From Lycium barbarum (taxonomy: Eukaryota; Streptophyta; Magnoliopsida; Solanales; Solanaceae): a stretch of DNA of 64,000 bases. The DNA lies in the NCBI RefSeq assembly GCF_019175385.1, contig NC_083343.1, positions 52,412,457-52,476,456 on the forward strand. The letters are read 5' to 3'. Both the position numbers and the translations under genes were made by a program. Positions 46,977-58,830 of this stretch are shown one piece after another. The first letter of the stretch is position 1; each line of letters begins with the position of its first letter. The notes below the pieces were generated by a model. The model worked only from the letters and a program-made list of their open reading frames with translations, ran no database searches and was not told the origin of the DNA.

Positions 46977-47576
46977 GTTCGGCTTATGATGCTGTCTATT
47001 ATATTTCAGTGTTTCTGGTCCAGATTATGATTATGTTTAATACATTTCCGCTTTACATACTCGGTACATTTTTCGTATTGACCCCCGGTTCTTCGGGGGC
47101 TGCGTTACATGCCCGCAGGTACAGACGCACCTGGAGATACACCGCCAGTCTAGGACTCAGATTCTGCTATTTTGAAGAGCTCCTTTGATCCGGAGCGAAT
47201 ACTTTTGGTAAATATCTTCTGACATCTGTATATTCTGTATGTATGATAATTCTGGGTACGGCGGGGCCCTGTCCCGTCATATGATTATGTATGTCTGTTA
47301 GAGGCCTGTAGATATGTATGTGGGTTACGGGTTGCTACGATTCGGGTAGGTACGTACGATTTTGTGACTCTGTCCGTTATGTTAGCCTCATCGGCTTATA
47401 TGTAATTTCAGTATGTTCGGATATGTGTACGTTATAGCGCGCGCTGCATTTGTATTGGCTTATGTTTGTATACAGCTGGTGTGAATTATCTGTCTGATGC
47501 GCCAATTCTGGTAGGTAGGTACGTATGGGTATCCAGTTAGGATACCAGTCGCGGCCCACGGGGTTGGGTCGTGACA

Positions 47577-47600
47577 GAAGTGGTATCAGAGCGGTTAGTC
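47577..47600 (+). other. Primer-binding site of element G
   Basis: 'gaagtggtatcagagcggtt' directly after the LTR; TGGTATCAGAGC type. Confidence 0.93.
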
Positions 47601-47633
47601 CTCGGTATGTCTACAGGCCGTGTCTAGTAGAGT

Positions 47634-47673
47634 CTTGTTTATCGGTGTGTTGTGCACCACATCTATAAACAGG
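47634..47673 (+). promoter_or_regulatory. Leader hairpin of element G with GTGCAC loop
   Basis: CTTGTTTATCGGTGTG faces CACATCTATAAACAGG, 15 of 16 positions pairing with G-T, around loop TTGTGCAC. GTGCAC is palindromic, as GCGCGC is in D and E. Confidence 0.68.
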
Positions 47674-47779
47674 AGGCTACAGGGCATCTAGGATGTTACC
47701 CTTCTTTGAATCTTAGATCGTGCGATAGAACTGTATTAGTAGGATGATCCCCTCCTGATGATTTGTTATATTTTCAGCG

Positions 47780-49234
47780 ATGCCTCCGTAGAAGGCAACA
47801 GCTGCCCAGAAGGGCAAAGCGGGGGTGGAGGTAGGAGAAACCAGCCGGGCCCAGAGAGTTACTAGGGCCAGTGCGCGGTTAGCGCTTGAGGATGAGCCCC
47901 TGTCAGCCGGCTCTGTTACACCGCCTTTATCAGAGGAGATTGGAGCAGCAGCAGCTGCTGATCAGAGGGCGGCTCCACCGCGAGCTCCCGGGGTTCCAGT
48001 GCCCGAGCCTCCAGCTCCACAGCCAGGGGCGGAGGACAGGGCCATGCGAGATGCAGTTCAGTTATTGACCACACTGATGACAGAGCAGGTTCGCAGGCAT
48101 GGATTTGGGGGTGGTCGTGTGGACAGGTATGAAAGCTCCAGGGCTCGCGAGTTTTTGACATGTAATCCTCCAGAATTCTCCGGGACAAAACCCGAAGAGG
48201 ACCCCCAGGAGTTCATTAGAAAGATGGAGAGTACGATACGGTTGATTAAGGCTTCGCCGACTGAGTCCGTCGAGTTGGCTTCGTATCGGTTATATGAGGT
48301 AGCGGCGAACTGGTATGAGTCCTGGCAGCTATCCAGGGGTGACGATGCTCCCCCAGCAGTATGGGCCGAGTTTACTAAGGCCTTTCTTGATCATTTTCTA
48401 CCTCCAGAGCTGCGGAGAGCTAGGGTTGATCGATTCTTGAACCTGAGACAGAACGGTAGGAGTGTTCGAGAGTATAGCCTAGAGTTTGACTCACTGGCTA
48501 GGTATGCACCCGCTATAGTAGCTGAGATGGCCGACAGGGTGCACCGGTACGTGATGGGGCTGGACCCTTATTTGATTGATAGTTGCCTGGCGGTGGCTTC
48601 TCAGCCAGGGATGCATATTGCCCGGGTACAGGCACACGCCCAGGGCATGGAGGACCGACGTAGGGAACGTCGGCCTGATAGGGGTCACGACAGGAGCCGG
48701 CCTAAGAGAGCCAGATCGACCGGGTATTCCGGGGGATTTCAGAGCGAGTTTTCTCAGCGGCAGGGTAACAGGTATTCGTCCCAGCCAGCACACAGTACGC
48801 CCCCACAGTTCTCAGGACAGAGCTCCAGAGTTCCAGGCTCACAGGTGAGCAGAGGTCCCGGTCAATCGAGGCCACCTATGCCCCCTTGTTCTTACTGTGG
48901 GAGACCCCACCCGGGGGAGTGTTATCGCGCTACAGGCGCTTGTTATTTTTGTGGTAGCCCAGATCATCTTGTCAGAGAGTGCCCGCATAAGGGTGGTTCA
49001 GGTTCAGTCCAGCCTGCTGGGTCAGCTGCTGGCTCATCTTCTCCTTCGGCAGCCATACGCCCCACGGGGCGAGGAGCACCAGCACCAGCACCAGCGCCAG
49101 CGAGTCGTGGCAGGGGTCGTGGTGCAGCTTCTGGTTACAGCGGTCCTTCGAACCGCGTATTTGCATTGACCGGCCGGCAGGACCCAGGAGCGTCTTCAAG
49201 CGCACACCCAGGTATGTTAGTGATCTTTTCTTGA
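47780..49234 (+). CDS. gag of element G (one early stop, otherwise open)
   Basis: Structural protein that would package the element's RNA. ATG at 47780 reads MPP then TAG (47789), followed by an open frame to the stop at 49234 (481 codons before it). Contents in order: basic N-terminus, Pro/Ala-rich linker, retrotransposon-gag domain ('FSGTKPEEDPQEFIRKME', 'ELASYRLYEVAANWYESW', 'FLNLRQNGRSVREYSLEF', 'EMADRVHRYVMGLDPYL'), Arg-rich segment, a CysCys/His motif 'CSYCGRPHPGECY' and the CCHC knuckle 'CYFCGSPDHLVRECP', then an Ala/Pro and RGRGR tail ending just as the protease would begin. The early stop would need a downstream or non-AUG start, readthrough, or means it is dead. 'ttttcag' just before the ATG recalls a 3' splice site. 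Confidence 0.88.
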
Positions 49235-50921
49235 GGAATATGTGTATGAATGGGTCTATACTTTATCATATTATGTGATTTTCTTCTTCTGGGTATTAAT
49301 AAGAGCAAGGTAATTGTTAACCTGATAGACATTGAGAATTCGGAAGGGCGATATGGAAATTGTAAGGTTTAGCCCGGGGTGGGACCCATTATGAGAATTT
49401 CCCGAAAATTTATTAAGACCCCGATCTGCCCTAAATTACGTGACAAAGGTCGTGCGGGGCAATCGACGAAATTATATTAGCCGTAACGCGCCAAAATGCA
49501 TGAAAGTTTCGAGGTTAAGCGTGCTAAGGTCAGAGCAATTCCGGGATGGGTGACCCCCCTGGGAAGTAATGCAAAATTTTTCACAAGTGTAAGTATGATA
49601 GATATAAATGGAAATTTGGGGGTAACCTAAAGAAAGCGCGAATGTGTGGAGTAACTAGTGCCCTTACATGAGTCGCGCAGACCGGTGTGGACTAAATGGG
49701 CGAAAAGAAGGAGCGCAATACCGCTCGAGAAATTGAGCGAATTTGAATAACGGTCGGAGACGTTCGCAAGTAAGATATTAGTAAACGTATATGTATGTGT
49801 GTATTTGTATGTGTATGACCTTCGTCTGGTGCCCACGTGGATCAAGAGCCGAGTCCCGGCGACTAATGGTGTGATAAACGAAAGGTTTTACTAAACCGAA
49901 TACATGAAACGAAGCAAAGACGAGGATACGAATGTGGTCAAAAATATATAATAGATAAACTCCGGTTACGTTACCACTTAGTCTAGTGCGACGATATCCG
50001 AAAAAGAAAATGAGTATGGATAGTAGGAAAGATGAAGAATAAGAAATGTGAATAAACAGAATCCTCGAAAGAGTTGACAAGCGACGCGTAAGACGATTTG
50101 TATAACAATCTGACGAACAAGTTTGTGAATGAGTAAACGGATTTTGACGAGATAATCCGTGGTATAATTGTCAGGGTGAACAATGAAACGTCGACAAAGG
50201 GAAATTTTCGTAGATCACTGGAGCCTTAATAGGGGTGGTTTGATGCTAATCAAAACTCTATCTGTTATACACTTCTGCACTTCTGACTTTGATAAGGTTC
50301 TGCCTAATACGCCTCTGTACTTCTGAGTCCGATTACGTTTCTGTCTGATATGCCTCTGTACGATTGACTCTGGATACGAATCTGTCCGATATATCTCTGT
50401 ACGTCTGATTCTGATTACGAATCTGTTTGATACATCTCTGTACGTCTAATTCTGATCGCGGATCTGTCTGATACCCTCCCATGCATCTGACTTTGACTAC
50501 GAATCCGTCCGCCATAGTTTAGTACGTTTGCCTCCGATTACGAATCCGTCCGATATGCTCCTGTGCGTCCGATCTCAGTTCTGAATCTGTTTGGTACGAC
50601 GTGGAATCATGATGATGTGGTAAGGAACCGAAGAGTATGAGAAGAAGTGATAGTAAGTATAATGTCTGAAAAGATTTGAAGGAAAAGGAAGAAAGGACAC
50701 AATGTCTGTGAAAGAGCGAAAAGCATTCATCTGTTACGAGAGTATAGTTCATGGCCTAGTGACTCTGTGGGATATGAGAAAATACGTTATGAAAGCATAT
50801 GAGTCAGCAATGTGAAGAATTACTCCGTTATATTAGTAAAGAATCCATATCGGAAAGTCAACGAAGGACGATTATAAAAAGAACCCTCCCGAAGTAGTAT
50901 GACGCCCCATGAGGTCAATTT
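49235..50921 (+). mobile_element. Non-coding region of element G replacing pol
   Basis: About 1.7 kb between gag and the polypurine tract with no pol motif in any frame. It holds a purine-rich stretch (49600-50220 and 50600-50900) and a pyrimidine-rich tandem array (50230-50605). Similar purine-rich pol-less stretches precede the polypurine tract in A and B. Confidence 0.8.
50230..50605 (+). repeat. 41-bp tandem array in the body of element G
   Basis: About eight to nine diverged units of 'ctctgtacgtctgattctga' + 'ttacgaatctgtctgatac'; anchors at 50312, 50353, 50394 and 50435 give a 41-bp period. The unit is unrelated in sequence to the 41-bp unit of LTR B. Confidence 0.85.
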
Positions 50922-50969
50922 AACATTCGAGGACGAATGTTTTAAAGGGGGGGGGGGGGGGGGGGAGGA
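50922..50969 (+). promoter_or_regulatory. Pre-PPT hairpin and polypurine tract of element G
   Basis: AACATTCG-AGGA-CGAATGTT at 50922-50941, then 'aaa' and a 19-G run (50947-50965), then 'aggat' and the 3' LTR. Confidence 0.92.
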
Positions 50970-53900
50970 TGTTACATCCGGCATTTTTGCATATTCGAAA
51001 AATTTGAGATGACTTGGCTTGTAATGAATAAGGCCATAATTGGACCTTACTTGGTATGAATGTGTTGGCTATGAATACATTGGTGTGGAATTACGAAAGG
51101 AGGCCAAGGGCAAAGTCAGAATTTTGGAAACTTGTGCCATGAATTACAATTATTTAGCCAACAATTGGGCTAAAAAAAAATAAGAAATAAGGCCCAAAAA
51201 GGGAAGGCCCAACAGGCCATATGCCCTTGACCCAAGCCCATGGAATTAATTTCCATGTGGTAATATATATTCATATATATCCTATAGAAGCTTCAAGAAA
51301 AAAAAATAACAAACAAGAGAAAAAGAGAGAGAGAGAGAGCACGGCCAAGAGGAGAAGAGAAAGAAAAGAAAGAAAAAATTTCTTGGAGCCTAATCTTGGT
51401 TCAAAAAATTCATTTCTTGTGGGATTATTACCAAGCTCAAGGTTCTCTACAACTTGGTATAATTATTTTGGCAAGAGGACAACTCTAGTGGCAAGTGAAG
51501 AACTTGAAGGAAAGGTAAGGATTCTATGCTTTTGTTATGTTATGGAAGGTATATGTATGATGTAGTGTGTGGAAATGAATGAAAAGCATGAAAATTTTGT
51601 GTGTTGGGATGTTTTGCATGTTGGCCGTGTGCATATATATATATATATATTGCATGCCTATGATGACTTGAATTCATGTTGGAATCTTGTTGTAGTTAAT
51701 GTGGGAATTGTATTAGAAATGAAAGTTGAACGAATTAGTGGAAGTTGGAAAAAAATAGGTTGTGGCCGTGTGGTGTGATGTGGATAATGGAATGTGAATA
51801 AATTTTATTAGTATGTTAAATGTGTAATTGTGAAGTGAATGAAAGAGTAATGGTTTTTGTTGTTATGGAAAAATGATTATTAAGTTGTTGTAGGAAAACA
51901 TGCAAGTTTATTATAATTATGTAAATGCGGAAGTGAAAGTAGGAAGATGCAAATTATGGTTATCATTGATGGAGTTGGAAGGTAAGAATATGTTATGGAT
52001 GTTTATGCTAAAAGATTGGAAATTGTGGATGAATTATGCCTTTGGTAGGAAGCTTGTATATTGTGTATACCTTATGTATATTTGGCGAAAACGATATGAT
52101 ATGTCTCCGAATCATGTTGTAATGACCTTGATAAGTGATGAATAAGAAAATGGTAAGATTGGTTTGGAAGTGTAAGGTCGAAATGAAAGATATTGTGTTA
52201 TGTCGGAAAGATGGCTAGCAATGCCATATTGCATATTTGGTAATACTTGTTGTTGTTATTGATGTTGTTGTTGGGTGCTGTGTTGATATATTAAGCCGAG
52301 CTAAGTCTCGGGGATGTTAAATATATAGGGGAAATGCTGCCAAAATTTCGGTAGGCAATTATGTGATTAAGTATGGAATCCTAAAGGCTTGAATTGACAA
52401 TTGGTAAACTTGACCATTTCTAGATTCTGGACGAAATTGGAATCGAAGCCAAGCGAGCGTAAGGCGCAATCGAGGTATGTAAAGCCTTCCCCTTTATTCT
52501 TAGGCATGTTCTGAACATGATAGGCTTGATCGCGAGCCTTAACTACGACTCCGTTCCTCGGAATTCGAGATGGAAATCCGCTCCAATTCCTTCAGTAAGA
52601 TTGAAACCATTTCCTTATAAAATGTCTTTAAAGTGAACTTTTGTATGAAACTTTCCTTAAACGGAGTCGGAATACTTCTAATTGATTATGGATGACCTCA
52701 TAAGGTCTTTTATCAGTCATTTACGCATGTCGCCTCGAGTTGGTCCGAGGTGGGCCCATGGAGCCCCGATACCTCTTGTATGGCCTAAATTGCCTTCTTT
52801 CTGTCCGTTTTTCACAGGCAACATCTGAACTATCATTTTGACCATGATATGACTGTTTTTATATAAATCTTGCAAAATGGTTTTGACATCTGAAAATATG
52901 ATTCTGGTGATAATCTGTCGTGCCTTCCCAAGTAGGATATAGGCGCGTATTATGAATACGATCCGAATACTCTGATTTGACTCGCCGCTTGGCATACTTC
53001 AGTTTGATTGAGTTTGTATGTGTGTGGTTTCTCATTAATCTGTTCGTGGATGTCTCAATGCTTCCTTCACTGCGTCCCGGGCCAGGTTCTGTTATCGTGC
53101 ATATTCCTCTGCATTGTTCACCGCGTCCCTCGGTGTGCGGGCCGGGATCTGTTTATATCGGTATGATATTATGATCTGTGTATGGGGATTGCGGCCAGGA
53201 TGGCACATTATCTGATTCTGTCTGTCCACCGCGTCCCGTACTAAGAGGGTCGGGTTCTGTTTACCGCGCCCCCATGACAGGGCCGGGATCTGTATGTATG
53301 TATGTATGTATGTAAGTGCTATCAGCATGTATGTAAGCACATGACTCTATATGATTCTGTATGACTCTGCATGCATAATTCTGTCCGGCACACGTCTGTC
53401 TGTCCGTATGTATTGTGATTCTATCTGTCCGTATGTATTATGATTCTGTCTGTCAGTATGGACCATGATTCTGTCTGTCCGTCTGGATTATGACTCTGTC
53501 CGGTATACTTACGTCTGTCTGTTCGGCTTATGATGCTGTCTATTATATTTCAGTGTTTCTGGTCCAGATTATGATTATGTTTGATACATTTCCGCTTTAC
53601 ATACTCAGTACATTTTTCGTACTGACCCCTGGTTCTTCGGGGGCTGCGTTACATGCCCGCAGGTACAGACGCACCTGGAGATACACCGCCAGTCTAGGAC
53701 TCAGATTCTGCTATTTTGAAGAGCTCTTTTGATCCGGAGCGAATACTTTTGGTATATATCTTCTGACATCTGTATATTCTGTATGTATGATAATTCTGGG
53801 TACGGCGGGGCCCTGTCCCGTCATCTGATTCTGTATGTCTGTTAGAGGCCTGTAGATATGTATGTGGGTTACGGGTTGCTACGATTCGGTTAGGTACGTA

Positions 53901-54120
53901 CGATTTTGTGACTCTGTCCATTATGTTAGCCTCATCGGCTTATATGTAATTTCAGTATGTTCGGATATGTGTACGTTATAGCGCGCGCTGCATTTGTATT
54001 GGCTTAAGTTTGTATACAGCTGGTGTGAATTATCTGTCTGATGCGCCAATTCTAGTAGGTAGGTACGTATGGGTATCCAGTTAGGATACCAGTCGTGGCC
54101 CACAGGGTTGGGTCGTGACA
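50970..54120 (+). mobile_element. 3' LTR of element G
   Basis: 3151 bp, nearly identical to 44441-47576. Differences seen are few: a longer TA run at about 51631, one extra 'gtat' group near 53300 and scattered base changes. One change weakens the second hairpin (CCCCTG for CCCCCG). The hairpin block is at 53596-53663. Confidence 0.95.
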
Positions 54121-54600
54121 CATCCCCGTGGGGAGCACCCGTATTATTTTGATTACCGGCAATTGAATAAAGTGACGATTAAGAACAAATATCCTCTTCC
54201 GAGGATTGATGATTTATTTGATCAATTTCAAGGTGCCAAATGGTTTTCAAAGATAGATTTGAGGTCCGGGTATCACCACGTGAGAGTTAGGGGGAAAGAT
54301 ATCCCTAAGACGGCCTTCTGGACAAGATATGGTCATTTTGAGTTCTGGGTAATGTCGTTTGGGCTAACAAATGCGCCGGCAGTGTTTATGGATTTGATGA
54401 ACGATGTGTTCAAGCCCTTTATGGATTGGTTCATGATTGTATTCATCGACGATATCTTGGTATATTCTAGATCCGAGGCAGACGTGTGGATCATTTGCGT
54501 ATTGTCCTTGGAGTTCTTCGAACTCGAGAGTTGTTCGCAAAATTTTCTAAATGTGAGTTTTGGTTAAACTCAGTAACATTTCTGGGGCACATTGTTGCAG
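54121..54600 (+). pseudogene. RT of element E, main part
   Basis: Reverse transcriptase continuing after element G: '..[20 protein letters not shown]', '[15 protein letters not shown]', '[17 protein letters not shown]' and the catalytic '[11 protein letters not shown]' at about 54440-54472. A deletion of roughly 35-40 bases just after 54150 removes the 'VKKKDGS..' segment and shifts the frame. A further frameshift follows the FIDD motif, and a TGA lies near 54611. Confidence 0.92.
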
Positions 54601-55250
54601 CCGATGGTATTTGAGTAGATAGCCAAAAGATTGAGGCTGTGAAGACTTGGCCACGGCCCACGACTCCTACGGAGGTTCGTAGCTTTCTGGGCTTAGCAGG
54701 TTATTACAGGAGATTCGTTGATGGTTTTTCTTCTATTTCTGCACAGCTCACAAAGTTGACCCAGAAATCGGCAAAGTTTCAATGGACAGATGCTTGTGAG
54801 CGTAGCTTCCAAGAGTTGAAAAGTAGATTGATTTCTGCCCCAGTCTTGACACTTGCAGAGGGATTGGAAGGATATGTTGTTTATTGCGATGCTTCAGGTG
54901 TTGGGCTAGGCTGTGTATTGATGCAACATGGTAAGGTTATTGCGTATGCTTCAAGGCAATTGCGGAAACATGAGAAGAACTATCCGACCCACGATCTAGA
55001 ATTGGCTGCAGTGGTTCATGCGTTAAAGATATGGAGACATTATTTATATGGTGTCTATGTGGATATTTATACAGACCATAAGAGTCTTCAGTATATCTTC
55101 AAGCAGAAGGAGTTGAATTTGCGGCAACAACGATGGTTGGAATTGCTAAAAGATCATGATGTCGATATTTTGTATCACCCTGGAAAGGTAAATGTTGTAG
55201 CTGATACTCTTAGCCGCAGATCTATGAGAAGTTTATGTGATGTACGACCA
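54601..55250 (+). pseudogene. RT connection and RNase H of element E
   Basis: '[18 protein letters not shown]' connection, then RNase H with its acidic residues in '[10 protein letters not shown]', '[14 protein letters not shown]' and '[10 protein letters not shown]', ending '[15 protein letters not shown]'. RNase H removes RNA from the RNA-DNA hybrid during reverse transcription. This stretch is open for over 300 codons and is the best kept part of E's pol. Confidence 0.93.
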
Positions 55251-55695
55251 GAGAAGAGAGAAATGGCCCGTGAGCTCCAGCAGTTAGCTAGCCTAGGAGT
55301 TCGAGTGGTGGACTCAGGTAGCAGGGGAGCTACTATTCAGAATTCAGCAGTCTCGTCACTAGTAGCAGAAGTGAAAGAGCGACAATACGAAGATTCCATG
55401 CTAATGCAGTACAGAGATACACTCCCCCAGAAAGAGGAGTCATCATTTGATATTTCAGGAGACGGAGTTCTTCGCTGTCGAGGCAGGTTATGTGTTCCCG
55501 ATGTGGCAGACTTACGCCACCAAATATTGAGAGAAGCTCATTGTTCCCGTTATTTTGTTCACCCCGGAGCGACGAAAATGTAACATGATCTTAAGTCTAT
55601 ATATTGGTGGAATGGGATGAAGAAAGATATAGCGGAATTCGTAGCTTAATGTCCCAACTGTCAACAAGTGAAAATTGAGCACCAAAAGTCGGGTG
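55251..55695 (+). pseudogene. Integrase zinc-finger region of element E (interrupted by LTR H)
   Basis: RH-integrase linker, then the HHCC finger: '[16 protein letters not shown]', stop TAA at 55581, 'HDLK..YWWNGMKKDIAEF', TAA where a residue precedes 'CPNCQQVK', and 'HQKSG'. LTR H is inserted at 55696. Confidence 0.9.
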
Positions 55696-58600
55696 TGTTA
55701 TATCCCGCATTTTTGTACAATTGGATAATTCAAGACAATCGCGGGAAGACTACAAGCAAGGCCCTATTTTTGTTTTGCTTGGCATATGAGTTGCTTATGA
55801 AGAATTTAGAAGCAGGAATATTAAGAAAGGTCAAGGGCATAAAGGGAAATTTGCAATATGATTCGTGGAATTATGGAGGAAGACGAAGGGCAAATTTGGA
55901 ATTTGGAGAAAAACAATTTTTCATTAGTTGTAAGACCAAAATAATATATGGGCTTGGAAATTAAATGGACCACCTAGTAATCCATATGGTTGGGCTTAGG
56001 CCCATAAAGAATTAATGAATGGTATTAAAAGATGAATTAGTCATCTTAATTCCATAACTTTCTAGAGAATTCAAGAGCAAAAAAAAAAAAAAAAAGAAGA
56101 AGCAAAACTCCATAGGCATTTCGGCCAAGGGTAAACATTTCCAAGGAAATTGACAAAAATTTCTTCAAAAATCATTTCCTACCAATTGAAGGGCCCCTAG
56201 TAAGGTGGAGTGGTCTTTGGAGCAAGAAAAGTCCATATTCATAAGTTGGAAATTCAAGCAAGTTGGAGAATCAAAGAAGGAGGTAAGAATTTATACTCTT
56301 TTATATGTTATGGATGTATATGTATGTTGTAGTGTACAAAAATGGTTGAAATTCATAAGGAATGTGAACATGGGAGTGGTGGCCGTGTGATATATGTGTG
56401 TGTGTGGAAATTATGTGCCAAGTATTTTGGTTAGTGTTTGGTTGTTATTGTTGTGAATGTTATGTTGATAATGGAAGTTGAATGATTTTGGAAAGGTTGT
56501 AGTTGTGTATGCATAAAGGTGGCCGTGTGGTGTATATTGTATGTATAGCCGTGTATATGTGTTTAATTATGAAGGAATGGTGAGCAAGTTTTATTTAGTA
56601 TGTTGGTTGTTGTGTTCTGAACTTTATGTTGCAAATAAAAGCCTAATGAGCTTAGTGAAGTATTAGTAGTTGGAGGCTTGTCTTGGAAGATTATGTACAT
56701 TGAAATTATGTCCTTACATGTATGGAAAATAATGATATTAGTATGGTGTTGTTGGAATATATGTTATAAGGTTGTTATCATTTTTATTGGAGTTGGAAGG
56801 TTTTGAAGGAAGTGATAAATTGATTAAGTTGTTATAATATATCTTGGATTGAGTATGGAAATTGTTAGTATGGTTGTTGATATTATGATTGATAGTTTGG
56901 CCGGGTTGAATTCCCGGATTGTTGTTGATGAGAATTGGCTAAGTTGATCTTTGGGAATTATGTATTTACAGGGGAAGTGCTGCCGAAATTTCGGTAGCCA
57001 AGTATTATCTTAAGATTCCAATTCCAAATGTTCTAACCAAAGTTGGTAAATGTGACCAATTTGTAGATTTTGGCGGATTTGCAACCTGAATTTGGAATAG
57101 CATAAGGAGCGGAAAGAGGTATGTAAGGCTTCACCCTTCTTTCTATGGCATGTCTTAGACGTAATATGTTGGATGTGAGCCTCGGGGATAACTCTACCCT
57201 CCGGAATCCGCGCCTAAAGTTTCCCCTTTTTTCATTCAGAAGAATTGAATTAAAAATTGTGTAAAATGTTGGAAGAACTTCCTAAACCTCTAGAACTCGC
57301 ATAAATAGGACCGACTACCCTAAAACCCTCACAAGTAACGCCATGACATGTAACATATGTAAATTTGGTACGCCGCCTCATTTGACCCGAGGTGGGCCCA
57401 TTGTTCCCGAATTTTCCTTATTGTTCCGCTTGACTTACTTGAAGCTGAATCCAAAAGAAACCTTCGATCCTTATTCCATTACCAAATGACAAGTACTATA
57501 CCTATCCCAACGAGAATACTTCTATGACGATAATGATAACAATGATATTAGAAAAGAGGATATGCCTACGATAAGTATGACTAGAATGATTCCATGACCA
57601 AGATTTCTAAGCAAAGGATTCAATGTGAATACGAAGGTGACTAACTAGTTCTTGATCCTTATCTCTATTTCTTAGCTATGACACTATTTCCTAAGGATTT
57701 CAAAGCCTATGAATTGACGTCTATTATGCCTATGATTTCATACTACGTTTTTCTTCTAGTACTATTCTTCGTTGGCAGTCTCGCCTTAAAATACTCGTTC
57801 CTTCAAGGTGAGACAAAGCGGTCACGGTTATTCCATAATGCAATCGGAGGTCACCGACCTTACGTCACTCCGATGGATATATGATTTTCTTTGGGCTCTC
57901 TTGCATGCTTATATGATATATATATTTATAAGCTATGAAATATGAATATAAACATGGGGTGGGGCGAAGGGATACATGGGGATGGGAAGGGAAACATGTT
58001 TCACTGCCACCTGGTCAGCTGGCTTATCATCCCGGACGCGGGATGCCCGGACGCGGGATATAAATATATATATGGGCGAGCCGATGTATTTTGGCGCAAT
58101 GTGGGCGAGCCGACATTGTTCGGTGCTATGATATTACATAATATACTATGATATGCTATGACATGTTACACTGTGAAATAAGCTTTATTTTCTATGAATA
58201 TGAAAAAGAAATGTTTTCAAAAGACAGCCAAGCATGCATGGTATCCGGCCTGGAAGGGCAGTCCTATGTACAGGTTACTTTCTTGTCTTATTATATGTCT
58301 ACGACCCCATGATATTGGTAATCATAATCTATGTTCTTGTTTGTATTAAATTCCATGCCTTACATACTCGGTACACATTCGTACTGACGTCCCTTCTTGT
58401 GGACGCTGCGTTTCATGCCGCGCAGGTCAGCAGGTAGACGGACCTGATTTCTAGGAGTTCTATCAGCGGTTATCGGCAGCGCTCCAGTTGTCCCGGAGCC
58501 TCAGTTTCTTGGTACTATTTTGTGTATATATGTTCGGGCACGGCAGTACTCGGCCCTTCCTATGTATATGTATACTATGTTTAGAGGCTCATAGACAGAT

Positions 58601-58830
58601 ATGTACAGTTAGATGTTTTGTACTTTTGATGGTCCTAGTCGCTGTATACTGTGCTAGTAAAGCTTATTAGCCTATGTTTATAAGTATGCTCCTAATGTTA
58701 ACGTTTAGTAAACAAGAAAAATATATGGTATAGTTCATACGGCCCGCTCAGTAATACACGTAAGATGATTGATAAGGGGTGCTCGGTACAAGTATCAGGT
58801 ACCCGTCGCGGCCCTAGTTGGGTCGTGACA
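55696..58830 (+). mobile_element. Solo LTR H in integrase of E
   Basis: 3135 bp, TGTTATATCCC to GTGACA, with exact 5-bp duplication GGGTG (55691-55695 and 58831-58835). Removing it restores the integrase reading 'HQKSGGLLQ'. GC-rich 'gggcgagccgatgt' repeats lie at 58070-58130 and the hairpin block at 58359-58428. The start resembles solo LTR C. Confidence 0.95.

Larger units (their letters stand above)
44441..47576 (+). mobile_element. 5' LTR of element G
   Basis: 3136 bp, TGTTACATCC to GTGACA. Contains an A-rich/GA-rich leader-like part (44760-44850), a 25-bp tandem repeat (46852-46976), GC-rich 'accgcgtccc..gggccgg' units (46526-46760) and the hairpin block with a strong CCCCCG/CGGGGG stem (47052-47120). 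Confidence 0.95.
44441..54120 (+). mobile_element. Element G: gag-only (TR-GAG-like) LTR retrotransposon
   Basis: A complete 9.7-kb element: 5' LTR, primer site, leader hairpin, a single gag gene, about 1.7 kb of non-coding sequence, pre-PPT hairpin, polypurine tract and 3' LTR. Target duplication CATCT/CATCC (44436-44440 and 54121-54125) has one mismatch; joining the flanks restores the RT reading. No protease, RT, RNase H or integrase sequence remains. The two LTRs look nearly identical, so it is probably the youngest full element here. It needs enzymes from autonomous relatives. Confidence 0.92.

Noticed and set aside
49778..50183. Minus-strand frames in the body of element G
   Set aside because: They reflect the purine-rich composition of the plus strand and have no domain or homologue I recognise.
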